Shown here piece by piece: positions 17,914-25,460 of a stretch of 64,000 bases of DNA (within the stretch, counting starts at the first letter, position 1; each line of letters opens with the position of its first letter). The notes under the pieces are model-generated. The model saw only the letters and a list, made by a program, of their open reading frames with translations, did no database searches and was not told the origin of the DNA. The stretch covers positions 1,426,001-1,490,000 of the forward strand of contig CP136956.1 in assembly GCA_033105485.1 (NCBI GenBank), given 5' to 3'. This DNA is from LVI-A0039 sp033105485 (GTDB taxonomy: Bacteria > Bacillota_I > Bacilli_A > UBA3375). The translations under genes and the position numbers were made by a program.

Positions 17914-19024
17914 AAACAAAGTGTTATTATCTTTGTTAAGTACAAATATGATTATTGGTGGAACATTAATTATTGTATTTGGAATGATAATAATGGGGGC
18001 AGTTGAAGAGGCTGAGGAAAGTGGCCAGTTATGTACAAGTGCAGACTTGCCTGAAACTATAACATCTCAAAGTTCAATCCTTGAAGAAGCAATGGGAAAA
18101 TATACTATACCTATGGAATATGAGGATTTATTGCTTGCTCAACTTTATCAAGAAAGTGGTGGGAATGAAGAAATACTAGCAACTGACCCATGGCAATCCA
18201 GCGAAAGTTATTGTGGTGTAATAGGTTGTATAACATCACCTCAGCTTTCAACAGACCAAGCTATGAAGGTACATAGTGAGAATATAAAACTGGCTAATGA
18301 CCTGAATATGGAAACGTCTGAAGACTTAATATTGCAAGCATATAATTTCGGTAGTGGATATTTATACTGGCTAAGCGAGAACTCATATACTCACTCAGAA
18401 GATATTGCTTATGAGTTCAGTAGTTATATGACTGAAAAGAACCCAGCATATGCAAGTAGTTGTAATATTGATACTAAAGGAAAGGCATGTTATGGAGATT
18501 ATAAGTATGTAACACATGTAAAATCAAAGTTAGATAATTGTGATACAGATATTGGTACAGGTGAGGCAATTGAAATCGAAGAAGGAGAATTATATAAACC
18601 TTATTTTGAGGGTGAATATTTAGTAACATGTAAAATCGGTTGCTACTCAGGTCATGTTGGTTACGATTTAGTTAACCAAACAGATAAAGTTATCTATTCA
18701 GTTGGAAGTGGGGTAGTTATTGAATCAAATAACGATTGCCCTAAGTCAGGTTACTTAGGCTCTACGTGTGGATATGGTTTTGGTAATCATGTTGTAGTTA
18801 TGCACAATCTTGGCGGTGTGAACTTATATAGCGTATATGGGCATATGAGTGAAACAAAAGTTAAAGTTGGTGATAGGGTAGATGCAAATACAATTTTAGG
18901 AGTGCAAGGTAGTAGTGGTAATGTAACGGGTGAGCATTTACATATTGAATTTCGTTATCGTACACTTTCAGATAGCAGTGTAGTAAATCTATACCCGTTA
19001 CTTAAGAATAAAGAAAGGAATTAA
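17897..19024 (+). CDS. Membrane-anchored lysozyme-like + M23 peptidase (VirB1-like)
   Basis: 375 residues with a membrane helix (about 12-34), then a bacteriophage-lysozyme-like domain (about 58-185; candidate catalytic Glu86 in LYQESGG, AYNFGSG further on), then an M23 metallopeptidase domain with the zinc ligands H253/D257 in HVGYD and H347/H349 in GEHLHIEF. Together the two activities would cut glycan and peptide to open the cell wall for the channel, the VirB1 role in Gram-positive T4SS. It overlaps the VirB4 gene by 17 bases. There are several Cys in the linker (CNIDTKGKACYGDY). Confidence 0.88.
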   Translation: MKKLFKNKVLLSLLSTNMIIGGTLIIVFGMIIMGAVEEAEESGQLCTSADLPETITSQSSILEEAMGKYTIPMEYEDLLLAQLYQESGGNEEILATDPWQSSESYCGVIGCITSPQLSTDQAMKVHSENIKLANDLNMETSEDLILQAYNFGSGYLYWLSENSYTHSEDIAYEFSSYMTEKNPAYASSCNIDTKGKACYGDYKYVTHVKSKLDNCDTDIGTGEAIEIEEGELYKPYFEGEYLVTCKIGCYSGHVGYDLVNQTDKVIYSVGSGVVIESNNDCPKSGYLGSTCGYGFGNHVVVMHNLGGVNLYSVYGHMSETKVKVGDRVDANTILGVQGSSGNVTGEHLHIEFRYRTLSDSSVVNLYPLLKNKERN

Positions 19025-19975
19025 ATGTATAAACAATATAAAAGAAATGTACTGATAATTCTAGTGTTGGTGATTGCTATGCTAGGTTGGAATTATCATG
19101 TTAAACAAATAGCAGCAAGTAGTAATGAGAATGATGTGAATATTAATATGTTGCTATCAAATGATGATTTTCAATTTATTTTCAATGAACCAATCTATTA
19201 TCCAGAGGAAGATTTACTATATTTTCAATTTAATCAATCACTAATCAATCCACTATATATAAGTGGTGATAATACTTTTAAGTTATATGATAGTGAAGGT
19301 AAAGAACTTATAAGTGAACCAATTGAAGAAGGAATAAATTATTATTCTTTAGATAATGCAACAGAGCTCATTGATTCCAATGAATATTTTAGGTTAGCTG
19401 TGTATAATGGTAAAGCACTAGTTATGGATGCTCTTAAGATGAGTGTGAACATTGTGCGATTTGAAGACTTAAGCGATTATACAGAGGAAGGGAAATCAAG
19501 ACGTGAAATGCAAAGAGAAGTTAAGTATTTTATTTATCAATATCAAAATGATCCAATACTTGAAATTGAAGACTTAACAAAGACTGATACGGCAACTGAG
19601 TTTAAAGGAAGTATTAAAGACCAACATGATAAATTAATTGAAATTCTTGATAACCTTGAATATAATGAGAATAGTCAAGATGAAATTATTGAGTATTTTA
19701 AAAGTGAAATTCCATCAGGAGACTATCTAGCGTATACAAATAGTCAAGTTGTTAGTGAAAAACAAGTGATGTATAATGAGATAATGAGTGCAGTGCAGTA
19801 TAATTTATCTGTGGAGATAATTAATTTAGAAAATGAACTTCAAAATGCGGGGTATGTAAGTGCTGAAGATTTAGCAAATTTAGAAGCAGGATTAAATATA
19901 CTGGAGCAACGAAATGTATTACAAGCGAAACTTGATGAGTATTCAAATGTAGAAATAGGAGAGCATAGTGATTAA
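19025..19975 (+). CDS. Single-pass membrane-anchored protein downstream of the wall hydrolase
   Basis: 316 residues. One N-terminal helix (about 9-27) anchors an extracellular region with a beta-rich half (40-150) and a helical, acidic half (150-310). It begins immediately after the hydrolase stop with AAAGGAA as SD, so it is the last gene of the core T4SS unit. Topology and place fit a VirB8- or TcpC-like bitopic assembly factor, but no sequence motif proves that. An AT-rich gap with a TATAAT at 20010-20015 follows, before the Fic gene. Confidence 0.7.
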   Translation: MYKQYKRNVLIILVLVIAMLGWNYHVKQIAASSNENDVNINMLLSNDDFQFIFNEPIYYPEEDLLYFQFNQSLINPLYISGDNTFKLYDSEGKELISEPIEEGINYYSLDNATELIDSNEYFRLAVYNGKALVMDALKMSVNIVRFEDLSDYTEEGKSRREMQREVKYFIYQYQNDPILEIEDLTKTDTATEFKGSIKDQHDKLIEILDNLEYNENSQDEIIEYFKSEIPSGDYLAYTNSQVVSEKQVMYNEIMSAVQYNLSVEIINLENELQNAGYVSAEDLANLEAGLNILEQRNVLQAKLDEYSNVEIGEHSD

Positions 19976-20098
19976 TAGATAAAAGAAAAAGCTAGTTAAT
20001 TCATTGTATAATAGTATCGAAGAATAAAATAACTTATTTTGCTAGTTTAAAATATAGGTATTTATTAAGTTTTGCTAAAAGATATCAAGAGGAGCGGT

Positions 20099-20836
20099 AT
20101 GATAGACATTAAGACAATGAAATTTTTACAAGAAATAAAAGACTCAAATTATTTAGAACTAAAGTCAAATCTTTTATTTCACTCAAATAAAATCGAAGGA
20201 TCTACTTTTGATTTTATAGAACTAACACGTTTATTAAATCACAATACAGTAAGTGGAGAACATGACTATGAAGATGTAATTGAAACTAAAAACTCAAATG
20301 AATTATTTGATTTTACTATTAAAACATTAGGAGAGCCTGTAACTCATCAATACGTTCGAGAAATGAATCAATTATTAAAACGTGGGACAAGACAAGGTTT
20401 AAATGGTCTTACGGGAGTTTATAAAACACTTCCTAATGCTGTTGGTCGAGTTGAAGTTGCACAGCCCTATGAAGTGCCAGGGCTTATGGATGAACTTTTA
20501 TCCCGTGAAGTTTCTACATTTGAAGATATAGTAAAATTTCATCATGACTTTGAAAAGATTCACCCATTTGTTGATGGTAACGGACGAGTAGGTAGAATGA
20601 TTATGATGAAACAATGCATAGAAAATGATATTGTCATCCCGCTACTTAATAGTAGTAATGATTTGGATTATTATGATGCTTTGCAAGTTGCAGATACAGG
20701 TGATTTTAACAAGCTAAATGATTTATTTAAGCAATTCCAAGACGAGATGAAAGAACTTAAATGTTATCAAACAATTGATGAGTTTGACTATTCGATTGCT
20801 TATAATTATAAAAATAGAGAAATGGAACTTGAGTAA
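20099..20836 (+). CDS. Fic-domain protein with N-terminal inhibitory motif
   Basis: The start is set at 20099, where AAGAGGAG precedes ATG. The core motif HPFVDGNGRVGR (from His155) is the Fic active site that transfers AMP or another phosphate-containing group to protein side chains. Residues 29-34 (SNKIEG) match the inhibitory (S/T)xxxE(G/N) helix on the N-terminal side, so it is a class II Fic that is normally self-inhibited. 245 residues. There is a promoter-like TATAAT about 85 bases upstream and no palindrome site. It could be a toxin-like regulator or an effector moved by the T4SS; the C-terminus REMELE resembles other ends in the cluster (inference). Confidence 0.88.
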   Translation: MIDIKTMKFLQEIKDSNYLELKSNLLFHSNKIEGSTFDFIELTRLLNHNTVSGEHDYEDVIETKNSNELFDFTIKTLGEPVTHQYVREMNQLLKRGTRQGLNGLTGVYKTLPNAVGRVEVAQPYEVPGLMDELLSREVSTFEDIVKFHHDFEKIHPFVDGNGRVGRMIMMKQCIENDIVIPLLNSSNDLDYYDALQVADTGDFNKLNDLFKQFQDEMKELKCYQTIDEFDYSIAYNYKNREMELE

Positions 20837-20847
20837 GAAAGGGTGCT

Positions 20848-21159
20848 ATGGCTAAATGCATAAATAAGAAGTATTTAAGACGTGGTGATTTTGCAGTAAT
20901 GAACGATGGTAGTTGTTATCGAATAAACACAACAAAAGCAATTTCTAATTTCCACAATGATAATGACACCATAGTTAAAGTTGTTCGACCACTGAGTACA
21001 TTATCTCCATTCTTTATTGGTATAATTAAAGATGAAGAAACGAATACTAAAAAGATTGCGTTCTGGATAACTGAAGATAAGAAATATGCAACTACTGAAT
21101 TTAGAAAAAGTAAGAAGTTTGAGAATACATACAATATAACACTTTGGGAAAAGAAATAA
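20848..21159 (+). CDS. Small basic protein (103 residues), unrecognised
   Basis: AAAGGGTG precedes the ATG; 11 bases after the Fic stop, so co-transcribed. No family is known to me. The product is basic, predicted mixed beta, ending NITLWEKK. The last 26 codons are repeated as a non-coding fragment at 22856-22943, just before the relaxase. This suggests that the gene once lay directly upstream of the relaxase and that the ATPase gene was inserted after it. Confidence 0.72.
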   Translation: MAKCINKKYLRRGDFAVMNDGSCYRINTTKAISNFHNDNDTIVKVVRPLSTLSPFFIGIIKDEETNTKKIAFWITEDKKYATTEFRKSKKFENTYNITLWEKK

Positions 21160-21190
21160 ACTGAAAGGTGAAGGGTCATTATGACCCTTC
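21081..21190. repeat. Left copy of a 110-bp direct repeat flanking the ATPase insertion
   Basis: Matches 22859-22971 with few differences, from the 3' end of the 103-residue gene through the palindrome. Spacing between the copies is about 1.78 kb. It is functional on this side (coding) and truncated on the other. Confidence 0.75.
21173..21187. promoter_or_regulatory. Dispersed palindrome site 6
   Basis: Perfect core with central T, followed by TTCATTTTTT. It sits before the ATPase gene and inside the left copy of the 110-bp repeat. Confidence 0.85.
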
Positions 21191-21262
21191 ATTTTTTATG
21201 GAAAGGATTAAATCTATATGATATCATATTATTTGAAAGTAAATAATGGTGGAGGTTTTGTT

Positions 21263-22657
21263 GTGAAATTTAATGAATTATCAGAAATGTATACTGATGC
21301 CGAACGCGAGTATGAGTATAATAAAGAAGAATTTGCAGAATGGTTTGTAGACATAAAAAATTATTATGAAAAATTGGTAGATATCGATAAGCCAACTTGT
21401 ATAGCAATTGGGAGGAAAGGTACTGGTAAAACTGCGTATGTGTATAGAATTAAAGATGAAAATACCAGTGTTTGCACTTTAAATTTGTCAGGAATCGATT
21501 ATGTAATTTTGCAGGAACGACATGATGATAATAAAATAAATGATGCTGTTAAATATATAAATTTCTGGAAAGTTATTATTTATTTTGAATTGTATAAACA
21601 CTCTAAAATTAATAATAAAAATTTGAATATAATGTTTAAGCAACTTGGACTTTCAAAAACTGCAGATATTACTGAAAATGCTTCGAATGTAAAAGTTGGA
21701 GAAATTGAGTTTAACTTTAAAGCACTAAAAGGGAAATATAGCAATGAAAATACTATAAAAAAGCTTGCAGTATCTAATGTTCTCAATTTAATAGAAACAG
21801 AACTTTTGAATATCAAATCAGAATATTGCATTATTACATTTGATGGTTTAGATAGGCTTCTAAAATACAATAAGTCAGAGATAGATATTATTGGTGGCTT
21901 AGTTAATGCAACTACAGAATGTAATATAAAATTAAGAAAATCAAAAAATAAAGCAAAAATCATTCTCTTTTTAAGAGATGACATGGTATCTAGGTTAAAT
22001 GATACTGATATGAATAAAATTATACGCGATTGTGGCGTTAAGTTAGATTGGTTTGAAACTAAATCGGATCAATTAATGAGTATTTTTGAGAAAAGAATAG
22101 AAAATATGAATTCAAGTTGGTATAAAATTTATCCGAAAGTAATCGATAAATCTGACTCGTTCCAATTTTTTTTGGAACGCTCTATGTATAGACCACGAGA
22201 TGTTGTTGAATTAATTAGGCTGACTAGAGAATTATACCCAACAAATACCAAACTAAGTATAATTGAATTCAAAAATGTATTAAAGCATTTTTCACAAGAT
22301 TATTTCTATGAAGAGCTGAAAAATGAATTAACTGGATTTATGAATGAAGAAATTATTGATAAGCTTGATACATTATTAAAGCAAACTATTAGTCAACATC
22401 ATGACAAATCATTTCAATTTTCGTGGTTTGAGGAAAATTATAACAAGGAATTTTCTAATAGTGAAGTAACGGAAACAGCAACTGATGTGATAGATATACT
22501 ATTTTTACGTGGATATATTGGATTTTTAAATTATGATCATAAGAAAAAGAAAAGCTATGTAAACTTTAAGCACAAGGACCCACGTCTACAATTAAATTTA
22601 AATAAATCCCTATTATTACATAAAGGGTTGTATCAAGCTACAAAAGTATCATATTAA
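21263..22657 (+). CDS. P-loop ATPase, Sll1717-like, in an inserted cassette
   Basis: GTG at 21263 is preferred because GGAGG lies 7 bases before it; an ATG at 21218 is possible. Walker A GRKGTGKT (50-57) and a Walker B-like ITFDGLD (Asp194) are followed by an arginine-finger-type region and a helical C-terminus. The GRKGTGKT form recalls Sll1717-type P-loop proteins and related ATPases often found in defence islands. No partner nuclease is evident, but a structured non-coding stretch follows. Flanking 110-bp repeats indicate that it was acquired between the 103-residue gene and the relaxase. Predicted cytosolic; 464 residues. Confidence 0.75.
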   Translation: MKFNELSEMYTDAEREYEYNKEEFAEWFVDIKNYYEKLVDIDKPTCIAIGRKGTGKTAYVYRIKDENTSVCTLNLSGIDYVILQERHDDNKINDAVKYINFWKVIIYFELYKHSKINNKNLNIMFKQLGLSKTADITENASNVKVGEIEFNFKALKGKYSNENTIKKLAVSNVLNLIETELLNIKSEYCIITFDGLDRLLKYNKSEIDIIGGLVNATTECNIKLRKSKNKAKIILFLRDDMVSRLNDTDMNKIIRDCGVKLDWFETKSDQLMSIFEKRIENMNSSWYKIYPKVIDKSDSFQFFLERSMYRPRDVVELIRLTRELYPTNTKLSIIEFKNVLKHFSQDYFYEELKNELTGFMNEEIIDKLDTLLKQTISQHHDKSFQFSWFEENYNKEFSNSEVTETATDVIDILFLRGYIGFLNYDHKKKKSYVNFKHKDPRLQLNLNKSLLLHKGLYQATKVSY

Positions 22658-22858
22658 AATTAATAATGTGGAACATTCTATTTCTGTAGGGTGCCATTAT
22701 TAGGAACAAAACTTTTGGAAGGTGGATTGGAGTATATCTCTTCCTTTGTATCTTATTCGTGAATTACACTCCGCTTGAGATCAGTCAAGTGGACTTAAAT
22801 AAGATTTGAGCCGTAACGGTGCCGGTTATGAAGAATGAGAAAATAACCTTTTGCAGCA
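22658..22858 (+). other. Structured non-coding stretch after the ATPase gene
   Basis: About 200 bases with no ORF. Short inverted repeats include CTTGA/TCAAG around GATCAG (22783-22798) and TAAC/GTTA around the GGTGCC core (22814-22828). Local G+C is higher than in the flanking DNA. It ends where the right 110-bp repeat begins, so it travelled with the ATPase gene. It could be a small RNA, or the end of an integrated unit; I do not recognise it. Confidence 0.4.
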
Positions 22859-22971
22859 AAGAAATATGCAACTACTGAATTTAGAAAAAGTAAGAAATTT
22901 GAGAATACATACAATATAACACTTTGGGAAAAGAAAATAGATTAGAAGGTGAAGGGTCATTATGACCCTTC
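22859..22971. repeat. Right copy of the 110-bp direct repeat
   Basis: Carries a truncated, untranslated piece of the 103-residue gene plus the palindrome at 22954. See the left copy at 21081. The last bases differ (AATAGATTAGAAGG here, AATAAACTGAAAGG there). Confidence 0.75.
22954..22968. promoter_or_regulatory. Dispersed palindrome site 7, upstream of relaxase
   Basis: Perfect core with central T. GGAGG of the relaxase gene follows 14 bases later. Confidence 0.85.
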
Positions 22972-22991
22972 ATTTTTACATGGAGGTGGAG

Positions 22992-24239
22992 ATGGCTGCG
23001 CCAAAAGTAAATGTAATGCACCAATATACAGATAAAGATGTAGTGACACTTAAGTATGGAAGGCAAGTATCGTTTAGTGGTAAACTCGCGTATGACAATG
23101 ATACTATTGCCCAAAAGAAAAATGCACTAGAAGTATTGAGTGGATTACCAACTAAAGCAGAAGCAAAACTAAGTGGTAAACTCGCTTATGATAACAATAC
23201 TGGAATAACACATAAACCAGAGGAAGAACATAGTGAATATCAAGAGTACTTAAAACTAATTAAAACGCCAAGTGGTAAAAGATGTAACCATGACAAGTAC
23301 TTTACTAACTGGATTGATATGAATGAATTTTTTACAAGTGAAGGAATATTAGAGTTTGGAAGTGACGAAACAAAAACCTTTTTAGATAAGTTTGATTCAG
23401 CAAACTTGCTAGGGTCAACAGTAATTTCATTTAGTGAAGAAATGGGTGAAGAGTTAAAGCAAAAGAAGTTAGGTGAAAAAGAAATGTTTGAAACATTATC
23501 ACCATTTATTGATAACTATTTTAGACAGAATAATCTAGTTCCAAGCAATATGTTATATAACTTTAGTTTTCACTCAGATCAAGATAACTTACATATTCAT
23601 TTAGACTTTGTAGAAAAAGAGGAGATGAGCACTGATTTTCATATGGATGAGAAATCGTTTTTTGATATAAAGAAAAATATCTTATTTGAGTATGATACAT
23701 CAACTCAAGAAATTCATAAAGAAATACTTAAAAAAGTTGAAGAGGTACGCCAGGATACACGTGAAAGTGTTAAGAATACACATTTTGACATTACAGATAA
23801 ACAGTATAAAAAAGCATTTAGTATAATCAAAGATGAAGATATACCAAGATATTATGGTGATATCGAATCAGTAGAGTTAAAATCAGTAATTGGTAGTATT
23901 GCAAAAAAGCATAATGAACAGTTTAATACGTATAAAACAGCACTACACGTGTTTGAAAACTATCAAAAGGGGCTTTATGGTAATAGTAAAAAGGCAGCAT
24001 ACTTTGAGAATAAAATGGAAGAGATGGATAAATTTGCTAGAAACGAAATATATCGTCAACTTAAAACTGAGTATTTTGAACAGTTTAAACTACATTTTGA
24101 GCCTGTTAAGCCAAAGTATGAACAAATAGCCACAAAGCCAAAACAATTGCATATAAAGGCAACAAGACACAAAACTAGACGTGAGCGAGAATTTGAAAAA
24201 ATAGAACGTGAGATTTATGAAGGTCTAGAATATTTATAA
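22992..24239 (+). CDS. Conjugative relaxase, MobL/MobP-like
   Basis: The start is set at 22992 by GGAGG five bases upstream; the longer frame would begin inside the palindrome. The metal-binding HUH signature HSDQDNLHIHLD gives His194, His201 and His203, as in MOB-P/MobL relaxases that nick oriT and pilot the strand. A basic helical tail (about 330-415) follows. Residues about 28-65 contain a tandem near-repeat of SGKLAYDN. The catalytic Tyr is probably near the N-terminus but cannot be assigned. It is followed within 11 bases by a 44-residue gene and then a RadC-like gene. Its distance from virD4 (10 kb) is unusual but the strand is the same. Confidence 0.85.
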   Translation: MAAPKVNVMHQYTDKDVVTLKYGRQVSFSGKLAYDNDTIAQKKNALEVLSGLPTKAEAKLSGKLAYDNNTGITHKPEEEHSEYQEYLKLIKTPSGKRCNHDKYFTNWIDMNEFFTSEGILEFGSDETKTFLDKFDSANLLGSTVISFSEEMGEELKQKKLGEKEMFETLSPFIDNYFRQNNLVPSNMLYNFSFHSDQDNLHIHLDFVEKEEMSTDFHMDEKSFFDIKKNILFEYDTSTQEIHKEILKKVEEVRQDTRESVKNTHFDITDKQYKKAFSIIKDEDIPRYYGDIESVELKSVIGSIAKKHNEQFNTYKTALHVFENYQKGLYGNSKKAAYFENKMEEMDKFARNEIYRQLKTEYFEQFKLHFEPVKPKYEQIATKPKQLHIKATRHKTRREREFEKIEREIYEGLEYL

Positions 24240-24249
24240 GGAGACATAA

Positions 24250-24384
24250 ATGAGTGAACAAGAAATCATAGATTTAGCTAAAGAACTAAATATTAAGTTA
24301 GATGATGTTAGAGAGGTGATTTTAGCATATGAAAACCAATCTAATAAGCCAGAGGCTAATAGACGAAGTGAAAAAAGATGTTAA
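24250..24384 (+). CDS. 44-residue helical protein
   Basis: AAGGAGA lies six bases before ATG. The frame reads MSEQEIIDLAKELNIKLDDV and continues to a stop at 24384, overlapping the RadC-like gene by 56 bases in another frame. It may be a tiny HTH-like helical protein or a leader that couples translation of the RadC-like gene. Strong SD and codon use support it. Confidence 0.55.
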   Translation: MSEQEIIDLAKELNIKLDDVREVILAYENQSNKPEANRRSEKRC

Positions 24385-24856
24385 TCCTAGAATATCAACT
24401 AAGACGATTGAACAAGTGCTTCAAAAGTATATAGACTTGGAACAGAAAAAGCATGAAAGAGCAAACAGTCCTGAGGAAGTATTCGAAAGATATAAACATC
24501 TAGCCTATGAATCTAATGAAGTTGTGGTTATTGCAACTTTAAACTTGAGGATGGAAATAACTCATGATGAGATAATCTATCGAGGCCATAAAGATTCAGT
24601 TTTAATTGATCCAGTTGATTTATTGAAAGTTCCAATATCAAATCATGAAAAGAACTTTATCATGGTACATAATCACCCAAGCGGATATTCAGAGCTATCT
24701 GATAATGATATTAAATTAGCGGCTGAAATACAAAAGCTTGCTTGTAATATGAAAATGAATTTTGTAGATAGTATTTCAATAGCTAGAAATGGATATGAGT
24801 CAACACGTGCAACATATGGTACAATATGGAAGCATTCACAAGAATTAGAATATTAA
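24329..24856 (+). CDS. radC: RadC-like JAB-domain protein
   Basis: 175 residues with an N-terminal helical segment and a JAB/JAMM-like domain carrying HNHPSG (His114/His116) and Asp125/127 spaced as zinc ligands. RadC-family proteins are frequent on plasmids and ICEs next to relaxases; their biochemical role is unsettled. The start lies inside the preceding 44-residue gene with a distant GAGAGGTG. It is shorter than chromosomal RadC (about 220) and lacks the N-terminal helix-hairpin-helix part. Confidence 0.82.
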   Translation: MKTNLISQRLIDEVKKDVNPRISTKTIEQVLQKYIDLEQKKHERANSPEEVFERYKHLAYESNEVVVIATLNLRMEITHDEIIYRGHKDSVLIDPVDLLKVPISNHEKNFIMVHNHPSGYSELSDNDIKLAAEIQKLACNMKMNFVDSISIARNGYESTRATYGTIWKHSQELEY

Positions 24857-24872
24857 AACAAAGGAGTCCAGT

Positions 24873-25145
24873 ATGACAAAAGCACAATTTATTGAAAAAG
24901 TTTCAGAACGTACTGAAATGAGTAAAAAAGATGTAACTGAAGTGTTAAACGCAACATTACAAGAAATTATGGAAACTGTGAAAGCTGGGGACAAAGTAAA
25001 CTTTGTAGGTTTTGGTAGTTTTGAGCCAAAATTAAACAAAGCAAGAACAGGGATTAATCCTGCTACTAAAGAAAAGATTCAGATTGCAGAAAGTAAATCA
25101 GTTAAATTTAAAGTTTCAAAAACATTTAAAGATGAATTAAATTAA
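24873..25145 (+). CDS. hup: HU-family DNA-binding protein
   Basis: 90 residues, the standard HU length, with the family pattern VGFGSFEPKLNKARTGINPATKE in the DNA-binding arm region and a basic C-terminus. It binds and bends DNA non-specifically and may assist relaxosome or nucleoid structure. AAGGAG precedes the ATG; 16 bases after the RadC-like stop, so probably the last gene of the relaxase operon. Confidence 0.92.
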   Translation: MTKAQFIEKVSERTEMSKKDVTEVLNATLQEIMETVKAGDKVNFVGFGSFEPKLNKARTGINPATKEKIQIAESKSVKFKVSKTFKDELN

Positions 25146-25169
25146 TCTCGCAAACTTATTTGGTTAGTG

Positions 25170-25290
25170 TATAATAAAGATGTGGCGACTCATTCTCCAC
25201 CCCTATGAGACTCAAGATATCTCTCTGTGGGTCAACCTACTCATAATAATGAATAAACTTAAAAAAGAACGCTCCCTCAAGCGTTCTTTT
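25170..25290 (+). ncRNA. Candidate small RNA between HU and the coiled-coil gene
   Basis: TATAAT at 25170-25175 (weak -35), then about 85 bases without an ORF, ended by a strong terminator hairpin AAAAGAACGC/GCGTTCTTTT (25263-25290). The interior has partly complementary blocks (CCACCCC.../...GTGGG). No family recognised. Confidence 0.45.
25263..25290 (+). terminator. Intrinsic terminator
   Basis: Ten-base-pair stem with an 8-nt loop and a T-run; the A-run on the other side makes it usable in both directions. Confidence 0.8.
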
Positions 25291-25460
25291 GCTATAATTA
25301 AGTTATGCAAACAAGATGTTTGTAAATAAAAAAGCGATCCACGCTTTGAAGAATATTCACATTGGAGGTTAAAAAAGTCTTCACTTTAATAAAATAATAA
25401 AAACTATACTATTTAACAGAAGGGTCATAATGACCCTTCTTTTTTTTATGGAAGGAAACT
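25291..25460 (+). promoter_or_regulatory. Promoter and leader of the 683-residue gene
   Basis: TATAAT at 25293-25298, directly after the terminator, then two small hairpins (CAAAC/GTTTG and AAAGCG/CGCTTT), an unused AGG-type SD near 25364 and palindrome site 8. The gene start follows at 25461. Confidence 0.5.
25422..25436. promoter_or_regulatory. Dispersed palindrome site 8
   Basis: Perfect core with central A, followed by TTCTTTTTTTT and the GGAAGG of the downstream gene. Confidence 0.85.

Noticed and set aside
22800..22836. Possible group II intron domain V (GAGCCGTA...)
   Set aside because: Only the first bases match. The GAAA-type tetraloop, the complementary arm and any reverse transcriptase are missing.
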